64,000 nucleotides of DNA from Janthinobacterium sp. 344 (GTDB lineage: Bacteria; Pseudomonadota; Gammaproteobacteria; Burkholderiales; Burkholderiaceae_D), in assembly GCF_900112025.1 (NCBI RefSeq), contig NZ_FOKL01000003.1:186001-250000 (forward strand). The letters run 5' to 3'. Of the stretch, positions 9,293 through 17,520 are shown in pieces. Below the pieces are notes generated by a model. The model ran no database searches, was not told the DNA's origin, and worked only from the letters and a program-made list of their open reading frames with translations. The position numbers were made by a program, and so were the translations under genes. The stretch's first letter is position 1, and every line of letters starts with the position of its first letter.

Positions 9293-9745
9293 TCAGGCGT
9301 TGGCGATGGTGAGGCCCTCGTGGGCCACTTCGATGGTCTCCACCGCCACCTCGTTGCCATCCGACTTGAGGTCGGTGCCCGTGATCTTGGTGGGCCAGGC
9401 ATTGGCCAGCGTCCAGATCATCGTCGCCTTGCCCGTCTGGTCCAGCAGTGAAATCGTCAGCGGCGTGCGCGGCACGGTATTCATCAGTATGGTGTCGAAC
9501 CAGGCCCAGAAGCGGTTGTCGTGCACGAAGACGCCCTTCTTGAAGGTGACGTTGCCGAATTTGCGCAAGCCCGGCATCTTGACGGTTGACCAGGCTGGCG
9601 AATCGCCGGCGCGGTACTCGATGATCTGCGCTTCGATATCGAGTCCGCTCACCTCCTGGAACGACACGGTCTGTCCATTCATGTTCACGGAAAACTGAAA
9701 CTTCGGCAACGGCCAAATTGTCGGATCTTGGGTTCCACCAGCCAT
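9293..9745 (-). CDS. eCIS inner tube protein, first copy (Afp1/Afp5-like)
   Basis: A 150-residue tail tube protein of the gp19/Hcp-like superfamily. Family features: KFQFSVNMNGQTVSFQEVSG at the start, a LRKFGNVTFKKGVF hairpin, and the WTLANAWPTKITG segment. An excellent ribosome site (AAGGAG, eight bases before ATG) suggests high expression, as expected for the bulk tube. It follows the sheath gene, the usual order, and is paralogous to the next gene. Confidence 0.88.
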   Translation of the reverse strand: MAGGTQDPTIWPLPKFQFSVNMNGQTVSFQEVSGLDIEAQIIEYRAGDSPAWSTVKMPGLRKFGNVTFKKGVFVHDNRFWAWFDTILMNTVPRTPLTISLLDQTGKATMIWTLANAWPTKITGTDLKSDGNEVAVETIEVAHEGLTIANA

Positions 9746-9786
9746 GTCGTTCTCTCCTTACAGCGCGGTTGTCGGGGAAAAATCAA

Positions 9787-11370
9787 TCAGGATGTCTGCA
9801 TCTGCTGCTGGAAGGTCAGCACGATGAATTCAGCCGGGCGCACCACCGCCACTTCCACCTGGACCCGCAGATAGCCCTGCAGGATGTCTTCGCCTGTCAT
9901 GGTGCTGCCCAGGCCCACCGCCACGGAATACGCGTCGGACGGCTTGGCGCCCACCAGCGCGCCGGCCTTCCATTGGGCATTGAGGAAATTGCTGATGGTG
10001 CTGTTGATGGCCACCCAGGTCAGGTTCTCGTTCGGCTGGAACACGTAGGCCTGCATGGCCGCCTTGATCGACTGTTCCAGCATGATCATGGTGCGGCGCA
10101 CATTGATGTAGCGCCAGTCATCGCTGTTGCCAGCCATGGTGCGCGCGCCCCAGATCAGCAGGCCCGCGTTGGGAAAGGAACGGATGGCGTTGACGGCCAT
10201 GCCGTTGAGGGGCATGTTCAGGTTTTCCTGGTCCGCGTCCGAGATATCCACCGCGGGCGAGATGGCCGAAATGATCGTCGTGTTGGCCGGCGCCTGCGAC
10301 ACGCCGAAGGTATTGTCGTTGCGCGTGTAGACGCCCGCCATGCCGCCGCTCGGCGGCAGCAGGTTGACACTGATGCCGATATCGGCGATCACCTGCCGGT
10401 ACAGCGGCGAGACGGTATACACGGTGCGATGCACATTGTTGACGCCCACCAGGCCGGTGGGATCGCTGGGCGGATTCTGCACCACGGGCAAGACCATCAG
10501 TTTCAGCTGCTGCTGATAGGCTTGCAGCTTGATGATACCGCTCGGGGTGGTCGGGAACAGGCCGGGCGCCTCGTTTCCCAGGTCCGTCACGAGGGCCGCC
10601 AGCGTGTCGGCGCTGAACCATGTGTAGTCGATATTGTTCGTCGCGACGATGTTGGTATTTACCCAGGGGAAGTAAGCGATGCCATATTTGTTGAAGGCTT
10701 CGCCCAGGCTGCCGATCGGATAAAATCCCGTGCCGTCACCGCTGCCGGCAATCGGATCGCTCGGCGTGCCGTTGGCCGCCACGTAGCCGCCCCAGATGTC
10801 AAAGATCGCCACGCGGCTTTGCATCAGCGCGCAATGCGTCAGCGCTTGCTGCGACACGGTGATCCAGTCCGCCTGGGGCAGCAGCATGGCGTCCGGCAGG
10901 ATGACCATGGTGGGCTCGCTGTAGCGCTCCAATGCCGTCCAGGCCGCGCTGTAGTCATCGATGCTGGCAGGCGCCGCGATCTTTTGCTGGTAGGTGCCGA
11001 TCGACAGGATGTAGCAGTTGCCGCCGCCATTATTAAAAAACATCATCAGGCTGTAGAACAGGTTGAAACGCGGCCCGGCCGGATCGGTCTGGTATGGCGG
11101 CGTCGCCGTGGACGCCTTGGCGTAGCTGTAGACGGGTTTCGGCGCACCGTTGTTGAAACCGCTGGCGCTGCTGCCAAAGTAGGTCAGGAAATCGGCCATG
11201 GAAGCGATCGGCATGCCCACGTTGGTCAGGTCCTGATTGCCATTTTTGGCGATCTCGGTGTAACCGACGAAGACGGGAATCGCTGTCGGCACCTGCACGA
11301 CCGAACTGGAGAAGCCATCTTCCTCCACCACATACACGCCTGGTGTCTGGTATTGCGTTTGAGCTGCCAT
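9787..11370 (-). CDS. eCIS contractile sheath protein (Afp2-4-like)
   Basis: A 527-residue contractile tail sheath protein. The N-terminal YQTPGVYVVEEDGFSS and AIPVFVGYTE are the classic sheath opening; the C-terminal third carries the conserved LIWGARTMAGNSDDWRYINV segment and VFQPNENLTWVAI. The start at 11370 has an AGAGGG ribosome site five bases upstream. It is the first gene of the minus-strand operon, preceded by a 257-base intergenic region. Afp and PVC systems usually have three sheath paralogues; only one is present here, so others, if any, lie outside the window. Confidence 0.92.
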   Translation of the reverse strand: MAAQTQYQTPGVYVVEEDGFSSSVVQVPTAIPVFVGYTEIAKNGNQDLTNVGMPIASMADFLTYFGSSASGFNNGAPKPVYSYAKASTATPPYQTDPAGPRFNLFYSLMMFFNNGGGNCYILSIGTYQQKIAAPASIDDYSAAWTALERYSEPTMVILPDAMLLPQADWITVSQQALTHCALMQSRVAIFDIWGGYVAANGTPSDPIAGSGDGTGFYPIGSLGEAFNKYGIAYFPWVNTNIVATNNIDYTWFSADTLAALVTDLGNEAPGLFPTTPSGIIKLQAYQQQLKLMVLPVVQNPPSDPTGLVGVNNVHRTVYTVSPLYRQVIADIGISVNLLPPSGGMAGVYTRNDNTFGVSQAPANTTIISAISPAVDISDADQENLNMPLNGMAVNAIRSFPNAGLLIWGARTMAGNSDDWRYINVRRTMIMLEQSIKAAMQAYVFQPNENLTWVAINSTISNFLNAQWKAGALVGAKPSDAYSVAVGLGSTMTGEDILQGYLRVQVEVAVVRPAEFIVLTFQQQMQTS

Positions 11371-11627
11371 GTGCACCCTCTCGCTACTTCGAAGCAATCG
11401 TTACGTAAGCCGTGCCGGCAAATGCCTGCTGCGCGCAGCAGGCGGTGTCGCCAGTCCCGGCACCTGGGTGTCTCTCCCCGCCCCCTCCCGCGCCACCCGG
11501 AACAGGCCGCCCGCAAGAGAAATTGTTGCCGATTATAGGTGCTGACTGGACAGCAAACCTCTTTGAATAGTGAAAAATCTTTTGCATAAAGAGAATTTTT
11601 AAAAAACCAAAATAATTACTCTATGAC
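11371..11627. promoter_or_regulatory. Divergent promoter region, eCIS operon / response regulator
   Basis: A 257-base gap between the divergent sheath and response regulator genes. The right half (about 11560-11625) is AT-rich against the high-GC surroundings. On the minus strand a perfect -10 hexamer TATAAT lies at 11537-11532 but has no good -35 at 16-18 bases, which would fit a promoter needing an activator. It would give a leader of about 155 bases before the sheath ATG. No convincing sigma-70 pair was found for the plus-strand gene. The assignment is inference. Confidence 0.4.
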
Positions 11628-12488
11628 ATGAAATTCTATGCAATGCTTTCATCAATTTTTCGACGCACGATGGGTCCCAGCATGCACACTGCAGTGAACA
11701 GACAACGTCCGAGACTTTTGCTGATCGATGATTCAAGCTTTGAACAATCGCTGCTGATGGATATGCTTGGGCGCAAGAAATTTACCTTCAGCGCCGCCCG
11801 CAATGGCGCGCAGGGCTATGAAATGGCTTTATGGAAAATACCCAACCTGATCCTGCTTGACGTGCGCATGCCGGACATGGATGGACTCGCCGTCTGCCGC
11901 CTGCTCAAGGCGAACGAGGCGACGCGCGATATCCCCGTCATCTTCCTCAGCGGGGCGTGCGATGCCAAGGACCGCACGGCAGGCCTGACCGTGGGCGCGG
12001 TGGACTACGTCAGCAAGCCGTTCTCGCCGGAAGAGCTGCTGGCGCGCATCGATATCCACCTGATGCTGGCGGCACGCCAGCCCCGGCCCGGCTGTGCGTC
12101 CACGCCGCCGGCGCGTTTCCCTGCCGCCTGCCACACCGGCCACGAAGACGTGACCGTGACGGCAGCCAAACGCTACATCCTGGAGTACCTGGCCGAGCCG
12201 CCGCCATTACAGGAAATCGCGCGCCGCGTCGGCAGCTACCGCGAAAAGCTGTCGCCGCTGTTCCGCGAACAGACGGGCATGACGATGTGCGAATTCATCC
12301 GCCGCAGCCGTATCGAATGGGCGTGCGAACTGTTGCAAAACACGGCCATGGGCATCCAGGATATCGCCATGGCAATCGGCTACAACAGCGGCGGCAACTT
12401 CGCCACGGCGTTCCGCGAAATTATCGGCGTCACGCCCAAGCGCTACCGCCGCGCCCAGCTGCCGCTTCTGGAACACGACACCCACTAG
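11628..12488 (+). CDS. Response regulator with AraC-type DNA-binding domain
   Basis: A 286-residue protein with an N-terminal receiver: acidic pair D34-D35, phosphoacceptor D78 in LILLDVRMPDMDG, S108 and K130. After a low-complexity linker, residues about 185-280 form an AraC/XylS double helix-turn-helix (LQEIARRVGSYREKLSPLF and IQDIAMAIGYNSGGNFATAF, ending GVTPKRYRR). No histidine kinase is next to it. It is divergent from the eCIS operon across one shared intergenic region, so it is a good candidate regulator of that operon. No clear ribosome site precedes the first ATG; internal ATGs at 11643 or 11682 are possible starts. Confidence 0.85.
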   Translation: MKFYAMLSSIFRRTMGPSMHTAVNRQRPRLLLIDDSSFEQSLLMDMLGRKKFTFSAARNGAQGYEMALWKIPNLILLDVRMPDMDGLAVCRLLKANEATRDIPVIFLSGACDAKDRTAGLTVGAVDYVSKPFSPEELLARIDIHLMLAARQPRPGCASTPPARFPAACHTGHEDVTVTAAKRYILEYLAEPPPLQEIARRVGSYREKLSPLFREQTGMTMCEFIRRSRIEWACELLQNTAMGIQDIAMAIGYNSGGNFATAFREIIGVTPKRYRRAQLPLLEHDTH

Positions 12489-12533
12489 GCGCCGCAGTCT
12501 GGGCCGGCCGCATCCCCCCACAACGCAGACGCG

Positions 12534-12899
12534 TCATGGCAAGGCATCGCGGGCATCCACATAGGCCCACGCCTGCGTGCCCGACGCCAGGGTGACGCGC
12601 GCGCGCCGGTAGGCGGCCACTTCATAGCGGTCCGCCTGCCGCAACTCCTCGGCCGTGAGGGCCAGCACGGCGCCCGCCACGCTGCTGGCCGGGTCGCCGC
12701 TGCGCGAGACGATGGGATGATGCGTCTTGCCGCTGGTCGCCACCACGTGCGCATCGTCGATGGCCAGCTGCGCCAGGCGGTAGCCGGGCAAGGTGTCGGG
12801 CTGCCCATCGAGCAGCCGGCCGAACGTGGCCAGCTGCACCTCGGCCTGCTGCAAGGTGCCATAGGAAAACAGCTGCTGCGTCGCTGCGGGTGTCGTCAT
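12534..12899 (-). CDS. Gamma-glutamylcyclotransferase-like (AIG2/GGCT) protein
   Basis: A 121-residue GGCT-fold protein. The N-terminal FSYGTLQQAEVQ is the family's phosphate/gamma-glutamyl binding loop, and the Glu in ADRYEVAAYRR is at the position of the usual catalytic acid. Family members cleave gamma-glutamyl amines or peptides to 5-oxoproline, but the substrate of small YtfP-like bacterial members is mostly unknown. AGGAG lies eight bases before the ATG. It converges with the response regulator gene; no operon partner. Confidence 0.75.
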   Translation of the reverse strand: MTTPAATQQLFSYGTLQQAEVQLATFGRLLDGQPDTLPGYRLAQLAIDDAHVVATSGKTHHPIVSRSGDPASSVAGAVLALTAEELRQADRYEVAAYRRARVTLASGTQAWAYVDARDALP

Positions 12900-13019
12900 C
12901 TGCCGCTCCTGTCCTGGTTTGTCTGCACGATGTCACGCGCCATATCACGGACAGCATGGCGCTGACGAAATTATAATGGATGCACGCCGCGCGCGCCCCG
13001 TGCCAGGCGGTGCGGGCGA

Positions 13020-13042
13020 TATAATGTTTCTTTCAGTGAAAG
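13020..13042 (+). promoter_or_regulatory. -10 element plus near-palindrome before the ModE-type gene
   Basis: A perfect TATAAT at 13020-13025 is followed by CTTTCAGTGAAAG (13030-13042), a 13-base palindrome broken only at its central base. It sits between the -10 and the ATG at 13050, where a repressor could block transcription. Autoregulation by the gene product is inferred. There is no good -35 upstream, and a second TATAAT at 12972-12977 is also possible. Confidence 0.4.
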
Positions 13043-13049
13043 AGATGCA

Positions 13050-13448
13050 ATGACAGCAAGGATCGCCTTGAAACTGCGCCTGTACCGTGGCGACGACGTG
13101 GCCATGGGACCGGGCAAGGCCGACTTGCTGGCAGCCATCCACCAGACGGGTTCCATCAGTGGCGCCGCGCGCAGCATGGACATGTCCTATCGCCGCGCAT
13201 GGACCCTGGTGGATGTGATGAACCGCAACTTTCGCGAACCGCTGGTGCGCAGCGCCGTGGGCGGCAGCCGCGGCGGCGGCGCGCAGCTGACGGCGGCCGG
13301 CGCCCGCGTGCTGGCCCGCTACCGCGCCATGGAAGCAGCGGCCCTGGCCACGGCCCAGGCGCAGCTGGCTCTGCTGGCCGATGAGCTGGTCGATGAGCTG
13401 GCCGATGAGCCGGCCATTGAGCCGGCGCAGGATGGCGGCACCCGCTGA
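13050..13448 (+). CDS. ModE-type winged helix-turn-helix regulator (N-terminal domain only)
   Basis: A 132-residue protein matching the DNA-binding domain of ModE: GPGKADLLAAIHQTGSISGAARSMDMSYRRAWTLVDVMN is the LysR-like winged helix characteristic of molybdate regulators. The molybdate-binding Mop pair that follows in E. coli ModE is absent; the C-terminus is instead a Glu/Asp/Leu-rich tail with a short repeat (DELVDELADEPAIEP). A gene with two Mop domains lies 570 bases downstream, suggesting the two functions are encoded separately. Role: probably control of molybdenum uptake or cofactor genes. Confidence 0.75.
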   Translation: MTARIALKLRLYRGDDVAMGPGKADLLAAIHQTGSISGAARSMDMSYRRAWTLVDVMNRNFREPLVRSAVGGSRGGGAQLTAAGARVLARYRAMEAAALATAQAQLALLADELVDELADEPAIEPAQDGGTR

Positions 13449-13529
13449 GGAACAGCGGACGCTGCAATGGCAGCGCTGGCCCGGCCCTCGCTTCACCTCT
13501 GATACACACCATCACGCCATTTACATTAC

Positions 13530-13907
13530 ATGAAAATCGTCTCCATCGCCGCATTGGCAATCTTATCTTTAGCACAATCCCCGCTGTCCTTCGCGGACAC
13601 GCTCAACGGGAAAAATCTGTATGTGCAGCGATGCGCCGTGTGCCACGGCGCCGACATCCGGGGAACCGGACCCTTGGCGAACAAGAGCACGCCTCCGACA
13701 CCTGACCTGACCACCGCCGCGTTCAAGAAACGGCTGAAGGATTATCCGGGCGTGATCGTGTCATCGGTGATCCTGCGTCCGAATGGCGACCTGATTCCAG
13801 CCACTCTGAAAAAGAATGGCGTCAAGATCGCGCCATACGCGTGGCGGGTGAATGATTTTCGCGATTTGAATCAATACATGCTGGGCGTGATTGCAAAAAG
13901 CCGCTGA
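13530..13907 (+). CDS. Periplasmic c-type cytochrome, single haem
   Basis: A 125-residue protein with a signal peptide (MKIVSIAALAILSLAQSPLSFA) and one haem attachment site CAVCH followed by GADIRGTGPLANK, the usual class I arrangement. The rest fits a small monohaem cytochrome with a possible distal Met not clearly identified. It lies between the ModE-type regulator and the tandem Mop gene, so a link with a molybdenum oxidoreductase is possible, but no such enzyme is in the window. Confidence 0.8.
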   Translation: MKIVSIAALAILSLAQSPLSFADTLNGKNLYVQRCAVCHGADIRGTGPLANKSTPPTPDLTTAAFKKRLKDYPGVIVSSVILRPNGDLIPATLKKNGVKIAPYAWRVNDFRDLNQYMLGVIAKSR

Positions 13908-14019
13908 GTCGCGGGCCGGGGCTTGCGGGGGTGGCCGGCCGCGCCCCGCTTGCCAGAACGCTGCGCCGTCCTTACCATGCAGCTTGCCACTCAGGCAAAC
14001 CAGCTCACCCGGAGGTAGC

Positions 14020-14451
14020 ATGCTGACCAGCGCACGGAATCAACTCGATGGCATAGTCACCGCAGTGCAGCGCGGTGCAGTCAATGATGAAGTAGACATC
14101 ACACTGCCCGGCGGCGAGAAAATCGTTGCCGTGCTGACCCACGGCAGTACCGAGTCGCTGGGCCTGGCGGCCGGCGTGCCCGCGTTTGCCCTGATCAAGG
14201 CCTCGTGGATCGTGCTCGTCACCGATGCGTCGGGCGTGCGCCTGTCGGCCCGCAATCAGTTGCCGGGCACCGTGGACAAGGTCGTGACGGGCGCCGTGAA
14301 TGCGGAAGTGCAGCTCAAGCTTGATGCTGGACAGGTGCTGGCGGCCATCGTCACGAATGAAAGCGTCAGCAAGCTGGGCCTGGTGGCGGGACAGCGCGCC
14401 AGCGCCATTTTCAAGGCGTCGAGCGTGATCGTCGGCGTGAAGATCCCATAA
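14020..14451 (+). CDS. Molbindin-like protein with two Mop (TOBE) domains
   Basis: A 143-residue protein built of two similar Mop domains, each starting with SARNQLxG (residues 4-11 and 75-82) and containing GAVNxEV and a lysine-terminated FALIKAS or AIFKAS strand. Such domains bind molybdate or tungstate as oligomers, for storage or sensing. GGAGG lies five bases before the ATG at 14020, which decides the start over longer open frames. It lies downstream of a ModE-type DNA-binding protein lacking Mop domains, so the two could act together. Confidence 0.85.
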   Translation: MLTSARNQLDGIVTAVQRGAVNDEVDITLPGGEKIVAVLTHGSTESLGLAAGVPAFALIKASWIVLVTDASGVRLSARNQLPGTVDKVVTGAVNAEVQLKLDAGQVLAAIVTNESVSKLGLVAGQRASAIFKASSVIVGVKIP

Positions 14452-14627
14452 GCCGGCTCAAGCGGCGACGGCGTCGCTGGCCGTGGCCAGTGTTGGCATG
14501 AACGCCATAAAACTGGCGCCGCGCGGCGGCTGGCGATCGAGGTCCAGGCGGGCGCAAGCTCGCTTGGCCGCCTGCATGGCGTCAGGTTACTCCTGCCGCG
14601 CCGTGCAGCAAAGGAGACACAGCGCCT

Positions 14628-15398
14628 TCACATCTGCCGGAAATGGTACAGATAGCTGCGGCTGACAGGCAAGGTTTCGCCGTGGCCGCGCAAGTGCAGC
14701 ACCGCCGTCTCGTTGAGGCCGCGCGTCACGCTGCTGACATAGGCGAGGTTGACGATGACGGAGCGGTGCGTCTGCACGAAACGGGCGGGGTCCAGTTCAT
14801 CAATGAGTTCCTTGATGCTCTTGCGTATCAGCGCCTCGCCCTCTTCCCACGCCACCAGCGTGTATTTTTCTTCGGCCCGCAGATAGCGTACCTGCTCGAC
14901 GGGAATCAGGCGCACGCTGCCGCCCACGGAAGCCTTGATCCATTGCAGCCAGGCGGGCGGCGCCGTGCGCTGGCCCAGCCGGCTGGCCAGCTGATCCAGC
15001 ACGGCATCGAGTTCCTGGCCATGCTGCAGCGGCCCGGCCAGCTGGCGCCGCAGGCGCCGCACCGTGTCGGCCAGGCGGACCGGATCGACGGGTTTCACCA
15101 GGTAATCGATGGCGCCCTGCTCGAACGCCTGCAGCGCATACTGGTCGTACGCCGTGACGAAGACCAGGTGCGCGCGGCGGGCCAGCCCGCGCGCCGTCGC
15201 GATGCCATCGCGTCCTGGCATGCGGATGTCGAGAAACACGATGTCGGGCCCGTGCAGCTCAAACAGTTCCAGCGCCTCGGCGCCGTTGCGCGCGTCGCCG
15301 ATGACGTGCAGCTCGGGCCACAAGGCGGCCAGGTGGCTGCGCAGGCGCTCGCGCAGCAGCGGTTCGTCGTCGGCGATCAGGGCGGTAGCGAGTTTCAA
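14628..15398 (-). CDS. LytTR-family response regulator
   Basis: A 256-residue protein. Receiver domain: D10/D11, phosphoacceptor D57 in DIVFLDIRMPGRDG, then VFVTAYDQYALQAFEQGAIDYLVKP with the conserved Thr and Lys. The C-terminal LytTR DNA-binding domain runs from about residue 155 (IPVEQVRYLRAEEKYTLV) to the end (LPVSRSYLYHF). The start is a TTG at 15398 overlapping the TGA of the upstream kinase gene, with GGAGAG seven bases before it; open sequence upstream belongs to the kinase region in another frame. Forms an AlgR/LytR-like pair with the kinase. Confidence 0.88.
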   Translation of the reverse strand: MKLATALIADDEPLLRERLRSHLAALWPELHVIGDARNGAEALELFELHGPDIVFLDIRMPGRDGIATARGLARRAHLVFVTAYDQYALQAFEQGAIDYLVKPVDPVRLADTVRRLRRQLAGPLQHGQELDAVLDQLASRLGQRTAPPAWLQWIKASVGGSVRLIPVEQVRYLRAEEKYTLVAWEEGEALIRKSIKELIDELDPARFVQTHRSVIVNLAYVSSVTRGLNETAVLHLRGHGETLPVSRSYLYHFRQM

Positions 15399-16468
15399 GC
15401 GGTCTCTCCGGATAGGGGGATGTGCAATTCGGCGCGCACGCCATGCGGCGCCATCTCGTGCAGTTCCAGGCGGGCGCCGGCGCCATATAGGGCCAGCAGG
15501 CGGCTGCGCACGTTTTGCAAGCCCGTGCCCGGCTGCGCCGTCTGCGCCATGCCCACGCCCGTATCGCTGACCCGCACGCACATCGTGCGGCGGGCCGCGT
15601 CGATGACGGCATCGACGTCGATGCGCCCGCCTGCCACGCCGGGATCGATGCCATGGCGCACGGCATTTTCCACCAGCGTCAGCAGCGCCATGGGCGGAAA
15701 GCGCACCATGCCTGCCTGCGGCACGTTCGCGACGTCGAAGCGCAGGCGGTCGGGCATGCGCATGTGCATCAGTTCCAGGTAGGCGCGCACCAGCTGCAAT
15801 TCCTGCTCCAGGGTGGCGGCCGCATCGTTCAGGCGCGGCATGGCGGCGCGCAGGTAGGCGATCAGCTGGCGCAGCACGGGGCCCGCATTGGGCGAGCCGG
15901 AAGCCACCAGCGCCTCGACATTGGCCAGGGTATTGAACAGGAAATGCGGCTCGATCTGCGCCTGCAACAGGCGCAGGCGGGCGTCCAGCAATTCGCGTTC
16001 CAGCGTATTTTTCGTCAGTTCCGTCTGCAGGCGGTCGGCCCGTTCGCGCTCGCGCCGCTCGCTGCGCAGGGCCAGCAGGGAAAACAGCAGGCCGAAGACG
16101 ATCGCCAGGAAGACCATCAGGGCATGGCCGACGAGCGTCTGCGTCTGCGCCAGATAGGCAAAAAACTGGCCCCGCTGCGTTACCAGCGCCGTGACCAGGG
16201 CGGCCACGGGCGCCATCAATACCACCGCGCCCACGCGCGCCGCCGCCAGGGGCAGCCAGCGCGGCCGCAGTGCCGGCGCCGCCGAATACGCCAGCAGCAA
16301 GGCGGCGCCGATGAAACCGATGCGGCCAAAGACACCCGGATAGGCGGTGCCACTGAGCAGATGCAGCAGCCAGGACAGCAGCAAGCAAAACACCGTCACG
16401 ACAAGCGCCTGCCGCGCGGTGGGCAAGAGCAGGCTGCGGCGGCGGACGGTGGCGGGCGTGGATGGCAT
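15395..16468 (-). CDS. LytS/AlgZ-type sensor histidine kinase
   Basis: A 357-residue membrane sensor. Four hydrophobic segments lie between residues about 20 and 135; then comes a coiled-coil and the His_kinase motif LLQAQIEPHFLFNTLANVEALV with phosphoacceptor H175. The HATPase part has the N-box LTLVENAVRHGID and G-box SDTGVGM and TGLQNVRSRL. It lacks a large periplasmic domain, so the signal is probably sensed in the membrane. It overlaps the LytTR regulator gene by four bases, its obvious partner. Target genes are unknown. Confidence 0.88.
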   Translation of the reverse strand: MPSTPATVRRRSLLLPTARQALVVTVFCLLLSWLLHLLSGTAYPGVFGRIGFIGAALLLAYSAAPALRPRWLPLAAARVGAVVLMAPVAALVTALVTQRGQFFAYLAQTQTLVGHALMVFLAIVFGLLFSLLALRSERRERERADRLQTELTKNTLERELLDARLRLLQAQIEPHFLFNTLANVEALVASGSPNAGPVLRQLIAYLRAAMPRLNDAAATLEQELQLVRAYLELMHMRMPDRLRFDVANVPQAGMVRFPPMALLTLVENAVRHGIDPGVAGGRIDVDAVIDAARRTMCVRVSDTGVGMAQTAQPGTGLQNVRSRLLALYGAGARLELHEMAPHGVRAELHIPLSGETA

Positions 16469-16605
16469 GGCGCCACGATACCCGCGATGCGCCCGCCGTT
16501 CAAGCCCTGAAAACCGCCGTTCGTCGCATGCGCGCCCGCTTTGCCGCCGCTGGCCGGCCGGCGCCGGCTATCTTGACGTCTGCTCGATACTGTCAGGAGA
16601 CACCC

Positions 16606-17457
16606 ATGCCATCCGCCACTTCAGCGGCCACACCGGGCCGGGCGCCGCGCCGGACCACCCCGACGCCATGGTCCGCCGCGGCGCTGGCCGCGGCCGCCCG
16701 TTTCTGGTTTATTGCCACCGTCATCGGCCAGCTGATGTTTGCCGCGTATATCGTCGCCCTGTATGGCGGCGCCGCCGCGCGCGGCGATTTCGACGCCTGG
16801 AACGCCGTCATGTCGCATGGTCATGTGCCCGGCGATGGCGCGGGCAACGTGGCCACGGGCGTGCATGTGCTGCTGGCGGCCATCCTCATGCTGGGCGGCG
16901 CGCTGCAGCTGGTGCCGCAGGTGCGCCATCGCGCGCCCCGCCTGCACCGCTGGAATGGAAGAGTCTATCTGGCCGGCGCCGTGCTGGCGGCCCTCTCCGG
17001 CCTGTACATGCTGTGGTGACGCGGCGCCGTCGGCGACACGGCGCAGCACCTGGGCATCAGCCTGAACGCCGTGCTGGTGCTGGTGTTTGCCGGGCTGGCC
17101 CTGAAGAACGTATTGCGGGGCGACATCGCCGCGCACCGGCGCTGGGCGCTGCGCCTGTTCCTGGCGGTCAGTGGCGTATGGTTCTTCCGCGTGGGATTGA
17201 TGTTCTGGCTGGCCGTGAATGGCGGCCCGGCCGGCTTCGATCCCGACACCTTCACGGGGCCCGCCCTGAGCTTCCTGGCGTTTGCCCAGTATCTGCTGCC
17301 GCTGGCCGTGCTGGAAGCGTATCTGCGCTGCCGTGATGGCGGCGGCGCGGCGGCCCGCTGGACGGTGGCGGCGCTGCTGGCGCTGGCGAGCCTGGCGATG
17401 AGCGCAGGCATCGCCGTGGCCAGCATGGGCATGTGGCTGCCGCGCATGCAGGGATAA
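16606..17457 (+). pseudogene. DUF2306-type membrane protein interrupted by in-frame TGA
   Basis: One frame runs from ATG 16606 to TAA 17457 (284 codons) with a single TGA at 17017-17019 (codon 138). Both halves look like one DUF2306 membrane protein: transmembrane segments and a conserved HRWNGRVYL loop before the TGA, and LGISLNAVLVLVFAGLALKN plus AAHRRWALRLFL and further transmembrane segments after it. The reading frame is unchanged, so this is a point nonsense change; the codon before it is TGG and TGA is one base from TGG (Trp). A ribosome site (CAGGAGACACCC) precedes the ATG. A 7-bp hairpin at 17024-17044 follows the TGA. Simple gene decay is most likely. Confidence 0.75.
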
Positions 17458-17520
17458 ATCGGCCGCAGCGGCTATCGCGCGGCGCCCGGCTCCCCGCTCG
17501 CAGGGAGCCGGTCCAGCCCG

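Noticed and set aside
3384-11538. Other long plus-strand frames across the eCIS operon (for example 3384-5486, 6111-8012, 9718-11538)
   Set aside because: All are antisense shadows with no domain signal; the minus strand carries well-supported structural genes with ribosome sites.
14452-14627. Possible small gene between the Mop protein and the LytTR regulator
   Set aside because: A 60-codon frame exists, but it is Arg/Ala/Ser-rich, lacks a ribosome site and runs into the regulator; no feature could be supported.
14628-16388. A 586-codon minus-strand frame that would fuse extra sequence to the LytTR regulator
   Set aside because: The upstream two thirds is out of frame with the histidine kinase that clearly occupies the region; the regulator starts at the TTG coupled to the kinase stop.
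17017-17044. TGA plus hairpin as a selenocysteine insertion site
   Set aside because: The residue looks like Trp, the hairpin begins too close to the TGA and its loop does not resemble a bacterial SECIS; SelD alone is explained by MnmH. Kept only as an alternative in the pseudogene finding.
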